Shown here one piece after another: positions 25,439 to 34,149 of a DNA stretch of 46,613 nt. Position 1 is the stretch's first letter, and each line of letters opens with the position of its first letter. The stretch is taken from contig JBJDZN010000008.1 of the NCBI GenBank assembly GCA_051868045.1, forward strand, positions 1 through 46,613, written 5' to 3'. A model generated the notes under the pieces. That model had not been told where the DNA came from and did no database searches. It worked only from the letters and a program-made list of their open reading frames with translations. The stretch is from CAKSQF01 sp051868045. GTDB taxonomy: Bacteria; Bacillota; Clostridia; Oscillospirales; CAG-272. A program made the position numbers and the translations under genes.

Positions 25439-26641
25439 TCAATTTCCTCCGATTTCACCGATGCAGATCATATCGCTGATGGAACGCTTGGAGCCGTCCG
25501 CATTGGAGACGACCACCAGCTTTTCTCCGTTGTAATAGGAATAAACCGATGCGCCGCCGTCCAGATTGTAGGCAGAAACACAGCCGTAATCCTCGCAGAT
25601 TTTTGCCAGTACGTCCAGATTTACGCCCACGCCGTTGATTTCCCGCTCGTTGTTGTCACGGTAACCGCTGACCGACACCAGGACATAGTGCCCGGGCTCC
25701 ACATAACCGATGGCGGAGCGGGGATTGGTGCGCCAAACCGACGAATCTATGTTGGTTTTTGCCGTTCCGTCCGCATTCATCAGCTCGGGACCGAAGCTCC
25801 AGATCTGATAAGGGGATTTTGCGGCGATTTCATCCCAGTTGTACTGCTCGGGGGTAATTGTCTCCATGGTTCCGTCGAAGTAAAGGACGCAGATGTCAGT
25901 GGTTATGTAATCCGTTTTTCTGAGAATCTTGCCGTTCCGGACGATTACCGGCTTGGACTCGCCGTAGCCGTACCACAGATCCCCACTGATGGCGGCAAAG
26001 GTCTTGCCGAAGGTGGTATCCCCGACCAGATTTTCCACAGAGGTATAGCCATTGGAATAACTGGTGTACAGGTTCTCGATATTTCGCACATAGACATCCA
26101 TCACATAGTAGACCACATGGGTGTTGGTGGCGGATGAGGTTTTGGTGGACTGCTGATTGATGGTGGTATCGTAAGCGGTAATGGTCATAAAGACATCATG
26201 GCTCTGATAGGCGGTGTCCGAGATGCGGATCTGATCGTCCTGTGCAAACAGGGAACCGAACTTGTAGCCAAAATCTCCCGAGGTGTCATAGGACGGGGTC
26301 GGATCGGGCTGCGTTCCGATATCGGGAGTGCCTGTCACCGGACCGTTTCCGGTACTGTCCCCGGAGGAAGACGAACCGGTGAAGAAGTCGTCGGGATTGG
26401 GCAGATCGGTGCGCTCGACCGAGGACTGACCGGGATCGTTTCCGGCACTCGGATCGGAGCCGGAAGAATCCGGATTTTTGGTAAAGTCTACATTTTCGAC
26501 ATCAATGGGATCGCTTTTGTCGATCCACATGGGTTTGACATGGTGAAAGAAGCTGAAGGCGCACAGACACGCCCCTGCTACCAGAATATCCAGCAGGACC
26601 ACCAATGCCCCTGCAATGGGTTTTTTCGGCATTTGCTCCAT
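25439..26641 (-). CDS. Membrane-anchored phosphodiester glycosidase (NAGPA domain)
   Basis: The 400-residue protein has an N-terminal membrane anchor (about residues 12-34), a low-complexity S/G/P/D-rich linker (to about 120), then an extracytoplasmic domain of the phosphodiester glycosidase (NAGPA, formerly DUF2233) family, ending with the recognisable AYNLDGGASVYSYYNGEKL segment. Family members cleave sugar-1-phosphodiester bonds: the human uncovering enzyme, and bacterial enzymes acting on teichoic acid or exopolysaccharide. It would act outside the membrane on cell-envelope polymers. The gene is followed with one-base spacing by a small membrane protein and preceded by GtrA, another envelope-glycan gene. 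Confidence 0.85.
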   Translation of the reverse strand: MEQMPKKPIAGALVVLLDILVAGACLCAFSFFHHVKPMWIDKSDPIDVENVDFTKNPDSSGSDPSAGNDPGQSSVERTDLPNPDDFFTGSSSSGDSTGNGPVTGTPDIGTQPDPTPSYDTSGDFGYKFGSLFAQDDQIRISDTAYQSHDVFMTITAYDTTINQQSTKTSSATNTHVVYYVMDVYVRNIENLYTSYSNGYTSVENLVGDTTFGKTFAAISGDLWYGYGESKPVIVRNGKILRKTDYITTDICVLYFDGTMETITPEQYNWDEIAAKSPYQIWSFGPELMNADGTAKTNIDSSVWRTNPRSAIGYVEPGHYVLVSVSGYRDNNEREINGVGVNLDVLAKICEDYGCVSAYNLDGGASVYSYYNGEKLVVVSNADGSKRSISDMICIGEIGGN

Positions 26642-26708
26642 GGATTTGTTTCGTTTCCTTTCTGAACTCTTCTGACTTTGCGAACGGTTTCCTGCCGTTC
26701 ATTCCTTT

Positions 26709-27176
26709 TCATTTTTCTTGATTCCGACCGTCGGCTTTTTCAAAAGCGGATTTTTCCTGCCGTTCGGTCTTTTTCTTTCTGAAGATGAGTTTTTTCTGCA
26801 CCAGATAGGTGACGACAAACATCATGGCTTCGGCGATGGGGTAGGCAATAGACACCTTCAGATGCAGCAGTCGGTACAGCAGCTCCAAAAATCCGACATT
26901 TTTCACCACAAAGACCGGAAGTGCCAGCGTATAGTATTTCAGATAGGCGGGCAGGATCCGATCCTTGCTCCGGAAAACGAAGGAACGGTTGATCAGAAAA
27001 TTCACATGGGAGGACAGCAGCCAGCTCAGTACCATGGAAATTTCCAGACCGAACGTCAGGGATTTCAGAAGCTTCTCCAGAACCAGCACTGCGACATAAT
27101 TGATGGCAAAGGCGATCAGCGAGGAGCAGACATACCTTGGGGCGTCGGATGCCAGAATTGCCTTGATTTTTTTCAT
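26709..27176 (-). CDS. GtrA-family membrane protein
   Basis: The 155-residue protein has four membrane segments in the GtrA pattern: RYVCSSLIAFAINYVAVLVL at the start, then SMVLSWLLSSHVNFLINRSFVF and the final TYLVQKKLIFR, all family hallmarks. GtrA-type proteins are thought to flip undecaprenyl- or polyprenyl-linked sugars for decorating cell-wall polymers. The ATG at 27176 is preferred because GGAG lies eight bases upstream; an in-frame TTG is too close to that site. It is the first gene of the minus-strand run and no paired glycosyltransferase lies beside it. Confidence 0.9.
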   Translation of the reverse strand: MKKIKAILASDAPRYVCSSLIAFAINYVAVLVLEKLLKSLTFGLEISMVLSWLLSSHVNFLINRSFVFRSKDRILPAYLKYYTLALPVFVVKNVGFLELLYRLLHLKVSIAYPIAEAMMFVVTYLVQKKLIFRKKKTERQEKSAFEKADGRNQEK

Positions 27177-27411
27177 TTTCAAGTCTCCAAGTCTTCCTTA
27201 TCTTTGTAGCTTATCTGTTTTTTCTTTATTATTTTGCTCTTTTTTACGAACTGTTTTCCGAAATGCCGTACTGCCGGCTCTTCCGACGGTACCGAGAAAT
27301 ATTGTACACTCCATTTGTGAATGTGCTGTGAATAAGCGTGGCGATTTCGGAAAAATTTCCGCAAAAAATTCGAAACCGGGCAAGGGCGGCTCCGAAATTC
27401 GCCTGAAAAAC

Positions 27412-27440
27412 TTGACAAAAGCTGAAAAGCCTGCTATAAT
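27412..27440 (+). promoter_or_regulatory. Consensus promoter of RNase P RNA
   Basis: TTGACA (27412-27417), a 17-base spacer and TATAAT (27435-27440) match consensus exactly, placing the start at about 27447. Confidence 0.9.
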
Positions 27441-27445
27441 AAAGC

Positions 27446-27805
27446 GGGAACCGAACCGTGCCGTTGCGCGATATGGTGCCGTAAGGTATTATCGTGAGGA
27501 AAGTCCGGGCTTCACAGGGTCGGGATAACGGATAACGTCCGCCGAGGGTGACCTCCGGGAAAGTGCAACAGAAAACAACCGCCGTTTTTTTGCGGTAAGG
27601 ATGAAAAGGCGAGGTAAGAGCTCACCGGCAGTGCAGTAATGCCCTGCAAGTGTAAACCCTATCCGAAGCAACGCCCCGGGAACAGCCGTCATGGCTGCTG
27701 CTTGACCCGGCAGATTTTTCCCGAGGGGGCAAGGAGCCTTGCGGCAACGCAAGGACAAGATAGATAACGGCATAAGACAGAACCCGGCTTACAGATTCGG
27801 TTCCC
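27446..27805 (+). ncRNA. rnpB: RNase P RNA, bacterial type A
   Basis: The catalytic RNA that trims the 5' ends of tRNA precursors. The universal GAGGAAAGTCC is at 27496-27506, the GGTAAGAGCTCACCGG segment follows in the middle, and the 3' conserved CAGAACCCGGCTTAC is near 27778-27792. The 5' end GGGAACCGAA (27446-27455) pairs perfectly with TTCGGTTCCC (27796-27805) as P1. The length of about 360 bases and the presence of all universal regions mean the gene is complete. It has a consensus promoter and is followed by a short terminator and then dus. Confidence 0.96.
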
Positions 27806-27815
27806 TTCAAACCTA

Positions 27816-27849
27816 TCCCCAAAGGAGCTTCATGCGGGGACGTTTTTTT
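27816..27849 (+). terminator. Probable terminator of rnpB
   Basis: TCCCC (27816-27820) pairs with GGGGA (27836-27840), followed within two bases by seven Ts (27843-27849). The stem is short, but position and T run fit. Confidence 0.55.
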
Positions 27850-27923
27850 GCATTTTGCGGCAGGATTTCCATTTTCATCCCCGCAATCAGGACTTCAAAC
27901 CCATCAAGAAAGGCACCCGAGCA

Positions 27924-28925
27924 ATGACTCCATCCGGTGAGAAAAAAACAACTTCCTTATGGCTTGCCCCAATGGCAGGCTTTACCGATCATGCCTTTCG
28001 CCTGATCTGCCGCAGATTCGGCGCAGATTTCTTTGTCACCGAGATGATCTCGGCAAAGGCCCTTCACTACAAGGACGAAAAAACGGCGACTCTGGCAAGA
28101 ATATCCCATGACGAAGGTCCCACCGCCATCCAGATCTTCGGTTCAGACCCCGAAATTATGGCAGAGGCGGCAGAATCGCTGTCCATGGGCAGCTATCACG
28201 GATGCACCTCGGAAAAGCTGCCGATCGCCATTGACGTAAACATGGGCTGCCCCATGCGGAAGATCGTGTCCAACGGCGAGGGCTCGGCACTGATGCGGGA
28301 CCCCGACAAAATCTATGCCATCGTCAAGTCCATGACAAATGCCACTGCCCTTCCCGTCACCGTCAAAATGCGCACCGGTTGGGACAGGGATCATCTGAAT
28401 GCCGTGGAATGCGCCCTTGCCGCAAAAGAGGGCGGAGCGAAAGGGATCACCGTTCACGGGCGGACCAGAGAGCAGTTGTACGCTCCTCCGGTGGATGCCG
28501 ACACCATCGCCGCCGTCAAGCGTGCGGTGGGAGAGACCCCCGTCATCGCCAACGGAGGGATAACCTGTGCAGACGATGCCAAAAGGATGCTGGAAATCAC
28601 CGGGTGCGACGGACTGATGATCGGTCAGGCGGCAATCGGGAACCCCTGGATTTTCCGGGAGATCCGCTATGCCCTGTCGGGTCTTCCCTACCCTCAACCC
28701 GATCTTACCGAGCGAATTGCCGTCGCCAAAGACCATCTTGCCATCCTTGCCGCCGACAAGGGCGAATATACTGCCGTCAGAGAGGGCAGACCCCATCTTG
28801 CCCGATACGCAAAGGGACTCCGGGGCGGCGCACGATTCCGTGAGCGGATCAACCATGCCGAAAGCATAAGCGAGCTTTATCTGGAGCTGGACAAGCTGAC
28901 AGACGGAGCGGCTGAAAATTTCTAA
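27924..28925 (+). CDS. dus: tRNA-dihydrouridine synthase (DusB-like)
   Basis: This 333-residue FMN enzyme reduces uridines in tRNA to dihydrouridine using NADPH. The N-terminal TIM barrel opens with LAPMAGFTD (14-22), the catalytic Cys is C109 in NMGCP, and the flavin-phosphate region VIANGGI plus GLMIGQAAIGNPWIF follows; the C-terminal helical tRNA-binding part is present. Length is typical. The ATG at 27924 follows AAAGG by about ten bases; upstream in-frame codons lie in the rnpB terminator and are rejected. It sits after rnpB, so two tRNA-maturation genes are adjacent. Confidence 0.93.
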   Translation: MTPSGEKKTTSLWLAPMAGFTDHAFRLICRRFGADFFVTEMISAKALHYKDEKTATLARISHDEGPTAIQIFGSDPEIMAEAAESLSMGSYHGCTSEKLPIAIDVNMGCPMRKIVSNGEGSALMRDPDKIYAIVKSMTNATALPVTVKMRTGWDRDHLNAVECALAAKEGGAKGITVHGRTREQLYAPPVDADTIAAVKRAVGETPVIANGGITCADDAKRMLEITGCDGLMIGQAAIGNPWIFREIRYALSGLPYPQPDLTERIAVAKDHLAILAADKGEYTAVREGRPHLARYAKGLRGGARFRERINHAESISELYLELDKLTDGAAENF

Positions 28926-28931
28926 ACCCAT

Positions 28932-29000
28932 GGGCGGCGTATGACTCTGCCGCCCTTTGAATCAAGAGCAGAGTCCGCCAACCGTCTGCGGCGCAGACGG
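28932..29000 (+). other. Two hairpins between dus and malQ
   Basis: GGGCGGC (28932-28938) pairs with GCCGCCC (28949-28955), and CCGTCTGC (28982-28989) pairs with GCAGACGG (28993-29000). Neither has a strong T run, so they may stabilise or partly attenuate the transcript rather than end it. Confidence 0.4.
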
Positions 29001-29043
29001 ACGGGCGGACAGCCAATAAAAATTTTCCGGAAAGGAATCTATT

Positions 29044-30477
29044 ATGAAAAAATCCGGTATTCTCATGCACATTTCCTCCCTGCCGGGAGAGTATGGCTGC
29101 GGGTCCTTCGGAATCCCCGCCTATCACTTCATCGACCTGCTTGCCGACTGCGGTTTCAAGATCTGGCAAACCCTTCCCTTCGGCTGGTGCGACGAGTACG
29201 GCTCCCCCTATAAAGCGATCTCCGCCTTTGCGGGCAATCCCTACTTCATTGATCTGCCCACGCTCTTCCACGACGGACTGCTGACCAAGGAGGAACTGGA
29301 CTCTGCCCGTCAGGAATCGCCCTATCTCTGCGAATTTCACCGTCTTGCTGACGAGCGTCTTTCCCTGCTTGCCAAAGCTGCCGCACGGGTCGGGGCAGAA
29401 CAACGGGCAAAAATCCGGGAATTCATCGAAAGTCACCCTCATCTTGCCGATTTCTGCACCTTCATGGCAATGAGACAGGCAAACGGGAACTGTGACTGGC
29501 AGAAATTCGACCCCACGGTTCAGGCAGATCCCGACGTGCTGTTTTTGCATGAGTTTATCCAATATACCTTCTATTCCCAGTGGATGAAAATCAAATCCTA
29601 TGCAGGCTCCAGAGGAATTGAAATCATCGGCGATGTTCCGATCTACGTGGACCTGTGCAGCAGCGATGTCTACGCCAATCCCGACCAGTTTCTGCTGGAC
29701 GCTGACGGCTATCCCACCCAAATTGCGGGGGTTCCCCCGGACTATTTCTCCCCCGACGGTCAGCTTTGGGGCAATCCCCTGTACAATTGGAAGAGAATGA
29801 AAGAGGACGGATACACCTGGTGGCTGGATCGGCTGAACTGGCTTCTGACCCTGTTTGACGGGGTTCGTATTGATCATTTCCGTGCCTTTTCCGCCTACTG
29901 GTCGGTTCCCGCCGATTCAAAGACCGCCAAATCGGGCAAATGGGTCAAGGGACCCGGACTACCCTTCGTGAATCTTCTGAAAAAGACGGCAGGGGATCGG
30001 CTGATCATCGCCGAGGACCTTGGAGACATCGACGAGGGCGTAGTCAAGCTCCTGACCAAATCGGGACTGCCCGGAATGCGGGTCTTCCAATTTGCCTTTC
30101 TGTCCGAGGACAGCATTCATATGCCCCACCGCTATCCCGAAAACTGCGTAGTCTATTCGGGGACCCACGACAACAACACCCTGCTGGGCTATCTCTGGGA
30201 GTCGGATGAGGACACCAAGCATCGGATGATGGACTACATCGGATACCCCGCATGGGACTGGCAGAATGCCGTCCGTCCGATCCTGTCCACTCTGCTGCGC
30301 TCTCCGGCAGACCGGGTCATCTTTCCCATTCAGGACATTCTGGGCTACGGTGCCGACACCCGCATGAACACCCCCGGACGTCCCGAGGGAAACTGGGCAT
30401 TCCGCCTGACAGAAGAGCAGCTTAACGGCATCGACCGGGGTTATTGGCAATATTTGAACCGTCTGTTCGGTCGGTAA
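29044..30477 (+). CDS. malQ: 4-alpha-glucanotransferase (GH77, amylomaltase)
   Basis: The 477-residue enzyme transfers alpha-1,4-glucan segments between malto-oligosaccharides, feeding them into glycogen or maltodextrin use. GH77 hallmarks are complete: ILMHISSLPGEYGCGSFG at the N-terminus, IIGDVPIYV (194-202), the nucleophile D277 in VRIDHFR, acid/base E324 in AEDLG, and transition-state stabiliser D376 in GTHDNNT. Length matches short bacterial amylomaltases. The ATG follows AAAGGA. It has no signal peptide and is cytoplasmic. A strong terminator follows. Confidence 0.95.
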   Translation: MKKSGILMHISSLPGEYGCGSFGIPAYHFIDLLADCGFKIWQTLPFGWCDEYGSPYKAISAFAGNPYFIDLPTLFHDGLLTKEELDSARQESPYLCEFHRLADERLSLLAKAAARVGAEQRAKIREFIESHPHLADFCTFMAMRQANGNCDWQKFDPTVQADPDVLFLHEFIQYTFYSQWMKIKSYAGSRGIEIIGDVPIYVDLCSSDVYANPDQFLLDADGYPTQIAGVPPDYFSPDGQLWGNPLYNWKRMKEDGYTWWLDRLNWLLTLFDGVRIDHFRAFSAYWSVPADSKTAKSGKWVKGPGLPFVNLLKKTAGDRLIIAEDLGDIDEGVVKLLTKSGLPGMRVFQFAFLSEDSIHMPHRYPENCVVYSGTHDNNTLLGYLWESDEDTKHRMMDYIGYPAWDWQNAVRPILSTLLRSPADRVIFPIQDILGYGADTRMNTPGRPEGNWAFRLTEEQLNGIDRGYWQYLNRLFGR

Positions 30478-30503
30478 TGAAAGCAGGCAAGAAAATCCCC
30501 CCA

Positions 30504-30545
30504 CGGGGCTATAGCAGAACCGTTTCTGCCATAGCCCCGTTTTTG
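30504..30545 (+). terminator. Intrinsic terminator after malQ
   Basis: A long inverted repeat (ACGGGGCTATAGCAGAA at 30504-30520 with its complement at about 30524-30541, one bulge) is followed by TTTTTG. Confidence 0.85.
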
Positions 30546-30605
30546 AATAAAAGAAACAGAAAATTCATACAAAATTCGAATTTATTTTTCAATTCAGATT
30601 ACCGT

Positions 30606-30638
30606 TTTGCTCCCCCCACGGGGAGCGTGGATTGAAAT
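30606..30638 (+). CRISPR. Solitary type I-C-like CRISPR repeat
   Basis: The sequence has the type I-C repeat layout: stem GCTCCCC (30609-30615), loop CCAC, stem GGGGAGC (30620-30626), then the diagnostic 3' tail GTGGATTGAAAT (30627-30638). Only the first three bases differ from the usual GTC start. Read on the minus strand it encodes ISIHAPRGG, the peptide seen in many spurious ORFs over such repeats. No second repeat occurs at the expected spacing and no cas gene is in the window, so this is an orphan unit, not an array. It is preceded by about 60 AT-rich bases that could be leader remnant. Confidence 0.6.
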
Positions 30639-30673
30639 ATCTTCCGAAAGGAACCGCGCATTGCAGCGGGGCA

Positions 30674-30699
30674 AACGGGAGGGGCAAGCCCCTCCCGTT
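30674..30699 (-). terminator. Hairpin ending the minus-strand RNA-modification operon
   Basis: AACGGGAGGGG (30674-30684) pairs with CCCCTCCCGTT (30689-30699) across a CAAG loop, about 45 bases past the rsmF-like stop. The minus-side tail is not T-rich. Confidence 0.5.
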
Positions 30700-30742
30700 G
30701 ACATGGATAACTTTATCAGATTGCACTCGCCTGCGCCCTGCC

Positions 30743-32107
30743 TTACATGATCCTCAACCCTTTGGGATAGTGATTCTTCGCCACTCCGCCGCTGACCTTG
30801 ACCCCGCCAAGGGTGCATCCCTGATAGGTCGCCACACCGTAGCCCGTAAAAGATGTGCAGGGGAGCGTGTTGCCCTTCAGATAGGCAACCGCCTGATCTC
30901 TGTCCAACTCCAACTTGTGGGCAAACTCCTGCCCGTATGCCATGAAAAATCGGTGATGGGGGATAAATCTGCCCTTCTGAACCGTCCCCAGCCGGACTCC
31001 GGGGGAGAAAAGTCCCAAGGGAATTACCGGCAGATCGGGACAGACGGCATAAATTCCGTCCTTTCGGGCGCACAGAGTCAGATTCCGACCGATATCCCCG
31101 ACCGTTTCTGCCAGAAAGTCCCGCACAATGGCGGCATCAGCCTTCGTAGGCGGTGTCAGAGCGGATTTGCAGCAGAATTCTGATCCGATCTCCCCGACCC
31201 TTCGAAGCAGGACCGCAAACTGCCCCTCCCCCTGTGCCAGATGGGGGTAGAACCGCCGACAGAAGGACAGATCGGCACCGTCCACCGAAATGCCGTCGGC
31301 AGTCACCGCTTTGACAGCCTCCGGCGGATCAACCGGCTCAAAATCGGGATGGGTACGCAGAAACTTCAGAACGATCTCCTCATTTTCCTCCGTAGAGAAG
31401 GTACAGGTGGAATAAATCAGCCATCCGCCCGACTTCACCGTGTCTGTCACCGCAGACAGAATCTCCCACTGTCGGCGGGCGCACATTTTCACATTTTCCT
31501 CCGACCACTCGGCAACCGCCCGGGGATTTTTTCGGAACATTCCCTCCCCGGAGCAGGGGGCATCCACCACCGTCAGATCAAAAACCCCGTGGAAGAGGGA
31601 GCCCAGATCATCGGCAGTCAGGTTGGTCACCACGGAATTCCGGATGCCCAGCCGCTCGATATTCTCGGCGAGCGTCAGGCAACGGCTTGGCACCACCTCA
31701 TTGGAGAGGATCAGCCCCTCCCTGCCGGCAAACAGGTTCGCCGCCTGGGAGGATTTGCCGCCGGGGGAGGCGCAGACATCGAGAATCATAGGACGCTCTC
31801 CAAGAGGATGCCCCGACATCAGGGACAGAGGCATCATGGCAGAAGGCTCCTGGGCATAGATCGCCCCGGCATGATGCAGAGGGTGATTGCCGATCTTCTC
31901 GCACTCGTACAGAAAGCCCTCCCCGGTGTAGGGCAGGGGCGACAGTGGAAAATCGGTCGCTTTGACCAAATCAGGGGTCGATATTTTGTGCAGATTCACA
32001 TGAAGTCCCGCAGACGGGGGATTATCATATGCCGCAAAGAAATCTTTGGCATCCGATCCCAGAAGCTCGGTCATCCGGGAAACAAATTTTTCGGGAAGGC
32101 TTATCAT
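30743..32107 (-). CDS. RsmF/RsmB-like rRNA m5C methyltransferase
   Basis: The 454-residue protein methylates cytosine-5 in rRNA (NOL1/NOP2/Sun family). The SAM-binding motif LDVCASPGGKSSQAA is followed by the two catalytic cysteines: DAPCSGEG and STCTFSTEENE. The C-terminal extension, with CTSFTGYGVATYQGCTLGGVK at the end, matches the RsmF-type PUA-like tail of Firmicutes. Length and motifs are complete. It is the last gene of a four-gene minus-strand run with other RNA-modification genes. The exact target cytosine cannot be read from sequence. Confidence 0.92.
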   Translation of the reverse strand: MISLPEKFVSRMTELLGSDAKDFFAAYDNPPSAGLHVNLHKISTPDLVKATDFPLSPLPYTGEGFLYECEKIGNHPLHHAGAIYAQEPSAMMPLSLMSGHPLGERPMILDVCASPGGKSSQAANLFAGREGLILSNEVVPSRCLTLAENIERLGIRNSVVTNLTADDLGSLFHGVFDLTVVDAPCSGEGMFRKNPRAVAEWSEENVKMCARRQWEILSAVTDTVKSGGWLIYSTCTFSTEENEEIVLKFLRTHPDFEPVDPPEAVKAVTADGISVDGADLSFCRRFYPHLAQGEGQFAVLLRRVGEIGSEFCCKSALTPPTKADAAIVRDFLAETVGDIGRNLTLCARKDGIYAVCPDLPVIPLGLFSPGVRLGTVQKGRFIPHHRFFMAYGQEFAHKLELDRDQAVAYLKGNTLPCTSFTGYGVATYQGCTLGGVKVSGGVAKNHYPKGLRIM

Positions 32108-32157
32108 ATTCTCTCCATGCCGCCATTTTTCGGGCGGCGATATCGGTTATATTTTGG

Positions 32158-32628
32158 TCAATCGTTGTCGCAGTTTGCCGCATCAATGGCGATGACCAGA
32201 AGAAGTCCGGGGATCTCGTCATCAGGATCGGAAAAGTTCAGCACATAGGTATCCCCCCAACGGAAGAGTTCCTTGGTAATGTGCATCACCGTCCGCCTGC
32301 CGTCGGTCACGTCATAGTTCCAGCCGAAGAGATTGCCCTCGGCGGACCATCCCCGGAAGTCGATGTCGTAGACAGGGCGGAAGAGGGCGAACCGCTTCTG
32401 AACGCATCCCGCAGTGAGTCCGTCGATCACCACCTCAAAGGCGGGCAGAAGCCGGAAGAACTTCTGGTGAATGGATCCCACTTCCCTTCCGTCCATACCG
32501 TAAACATGAATCTGGTGTCCGAAGGTGAAGATTTCCGACCGGACTTCGTATTTTGGGGATCCCGATTGGTCGTAGACATCGTATCTGTCCCTCCAGGAAA
32601 AGACCCGTTGTTTGATCAAAAGTTGCAT
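32158..32628 (-). CDS. LURP-one-related family protein
   Basis: The 156-residue protein has the tubby-like beta-barrel sequence pattern of the LURP-one/YxjI family: an opening LLIKQRVFSWRDRYDVYD, repeated short strands, and a tail rich in hydrophobic residues near LLLVIAIDA. Members bind lipids or have unknown cellular roles. The ATG at 32628 is chosen because AAAGGAGT lies upstream; an earlier in-frame start overlaps this site. It lies between the rsmF-like and mnmM-like genes in the same operon, but no RNA-modification link is known. Confidence 0.82.
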   Translation of the reverse strand: MQLLIKQRVFSWRDRYDVYDQSGSPKYEVRSEIFTFGHQIHVYGMDGREVGSIHQKFFRLLPAFEVVIDGLTAGCVQKRFALFRPVYDIDFRGWSAEGNLFGWNYDVTDGRRTVMHITKELFRWGDTYVLNFSDPDDEIPGLLLVIAIDAANCDND

Positions 32629-32690
32629 AGATGACTCCTTTATAAACAAATTTCGGGAATACAAACGGCGTTCATGTCGGCAATGCCGAC

Positions 32691-33239
32691 TTATTTTTTC
32701 TCGACTAAAAAGAAGAAGGGCGACGTGGGCGAATTGATGATTTTCAGACAGCTGACGGTAAACTGATATTTGGAGTAGCCTGACAGCATTTCTGTCACCA
32801 TCCGTCCCTCCACCTCTCCTTCAGGATGACCGGGGTAGACTGCGATCAGCAGACCGCCCCCGTGGGCAAGCATCCGAATGGCTCCCTCGATGGCAGGCAG
32901 AGTGGTCTCATGCAAGGTCGTAATGGACTTGTCCCCGCCGGGCAGCCAGCCCAGATTGAACATTCCCACGCAGATTTCCTCGTGAACATATTCGGACGCC
33001 AGATGATGGGACGCCTTGATCAGCGTCACGTTCTGCACACCCTCCGATTCCAGCAGTTTTGCGGTGGAGTCCAGTGCCTGCTGTTGAATGTCAAAAGCAT
33101 ACACCTTTCCGTTTTCTCCTACGGCTTTGGAAAGCCACAGGGTGTCGTGCCCGTTGCCCATGGTGAAATCCACGGCAGTGCCTCCCGGTACGATATGTCG
33201 GGAGATGAATTCCTTTTCAGTGGTCAGTAAATCCAACAT
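32691..33239 (-). CDS. MnmM/YtqB-like tRNA methyltransferase
   Basis: The 182-residue Rossmann-fold methyltransferase has the SAM motif AVDFTMGNGHDT near residue 25 and the family stretch MFNLGWLPGGDKSITT near 95-110, which marks the YtqB (rRNA_methylase Pfam) family. In Bacillus subtilis YtqB was renamed MnmM and methylates 5-aminomethyl-2-thiouridine at the tRNA wobble position. Length is typical. Its place among RNA-modification genes fits. Assignment to MnmM rather than another YtqB-family activity is inference. Confidence 0.85.
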   Translation of the reverse strand: MLDLLTTEKEFISRHIVPGGTAVDFTMGNGHDTLWLSKAVGENGKVYAFDIQQQALDSTAKLLESEGVQNVTLIKASHHLASEYVHEEICVGMFNLGWLPGGDKSITTLHETTLPAIEGAIRMLAHGGGLLIAVYPGHPEGEVEGRMVTEMLSGYSKYQFTVSCLKIINSPTSPFFFLVEKK

Positions 33240-33271
33240 GATAATCGGTCCCTTTCTCAGTTATATGCCCC

Positions 33272-33922
33272 TTACGCACGGGGCAGAAGAAGGTTGCAAA
33301 GCTCATCGGGAGTATCGACGATGAATTCCGCACCGGAATCCGACAGCTCCTGACGGCTGCCGTAGCCCCAGGTCACGCCGATCACGGGCAGTCCCTTGGC
33401 ATGTCCGCCTTCCACGTCAAAGCAGCGATCGCCGATCATAACCGTTCCGCCGATCTTCCCTTTGGCATGGGAAAGGGCGTAGTCCACCACCTCGGCTTTG
33501 TCGGTGCGGCTTCCGTCCAGCAGACTTCCCGCCACGAAATCGAAATTCTCCGTTATCCCGAAGTTGTCAAGAATCTGCTTGACAAAGAACTCGGGCTTGG
33601 AGGAAGCAATCAGCAGTTCCCTGCCCGATGCCTTCAATTTAGCGAGCAGTTCCCGGATCCCGTCGTAGACCCGACACTCGTAGATGCCCTTTACCCGATA
33701 ATATTCCCGATACTTGTCCACTGCCCGAAAGGCTTCCTCACGGGAAAATCCGTAAAATTCCATAAAGGACACGTGCAAAGGCGGTCCCACCACCTTAAAA
33801 AGCTCCGACGGGTCCGCATGAATCCCGTAGGCATCCAGCGCATAAGCAAAGGATCGGGTCACACCCGGGGCGGAATCGGTAACGGTTCCGTCCAGGTCAA
33901 AAAGAAGGGTCTGAAATGGCAT
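33272..33922 (-). CDS. HAD-superfamily phosphatase (phosphoglycolate-phosphatase-like)
   Basis: The 216-residue protein has the HAD motifs FDLDGT (D9, D11), a small helical cap domain (about 18-85), SSKP (motif II serine and nearby lysine) and MIGDRCFDVEGG (motif IV). This is the subclass IA phosphatase pattern of Gph/PpaX-like enzymes. The ATG at 33922 is chosen because AAAGGAACC lies upstream and residue 2 begins the family N-terminus. It is the first gene of the four-gene operon. A TATAAT-like -10 lies on the minus strand at 34015-34020, but its -35 is weak. The substrate is not determined. Confidence 0.87.
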   Translation of the reverse strand: MPFQTLLFDLDGTVTDSAPGVTRSFAYALDAYGIHADPSELFKVVGPPLHVSFMEFYGFSREEAFRAVDKYREYYRVKGIYECRVYDGIRELLAKLKASGRELLIASSKPEFFVKQILDNFGITENFDFVAGSLLDGSRTDKAEVVDYALSHAKGKIGGTVMIGDRCFDVEGGHAKGLPVIGVTWGYGSRQELSDSGAEFIVDTPDELCNLLLPRA

Positions 33923-34118
33923 ATTGGGGTTCCTTTCTGTATTTGCAAGAATTCCTGTCAAGGCAGGCAACGAGCGTTTTTTCCGAATGGCGTGACAACG
34001 GACCTGTGACGTCCATTATATTCACATAGCCGATCTCAACCGATGACCGCCGTCAGCCCGCATACATCTTTATTTTACAACAAAAGCGAAAAAAAGTAAA
34101 GATATTTTCGAAAAAAAC

Positions 34119-34147
34119 TTGACATCCTGCAAACTTTGTGCTAGAAT
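34119..34147 (+). promoter_or_regulatory. Promoter of the pheST T-box operon
   Basis: TTGACA (34119-34124), a 17-base spacer and TAGAAT (34142-34147). Confidence 0.8.
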
Positions 34148-34149
34148 AG

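Noticed and set aside
27177..27411. Clear promoter for gtrA on the minus strand
   Set aside because: A TACAAT-like -10 exists near 27315, but no acceptable -35 at 16-18 bases; not supported.
30639..30742. Further CRISPR repeats forming an array
   Set aside because: The hairpin at 30674-30699 is GC-rich but lacks the GTGGATTGAAAT tail and does not match the repeat, so only one repeat is supported.
30594..31073. Minus-strand open frame ending ISIHAPRGGSK
   Set aside because: The peptide is the known translation artefact of type I-C CRISPR repeats; the rest is antisense to, or out of frame with, the rsmF-like gene.
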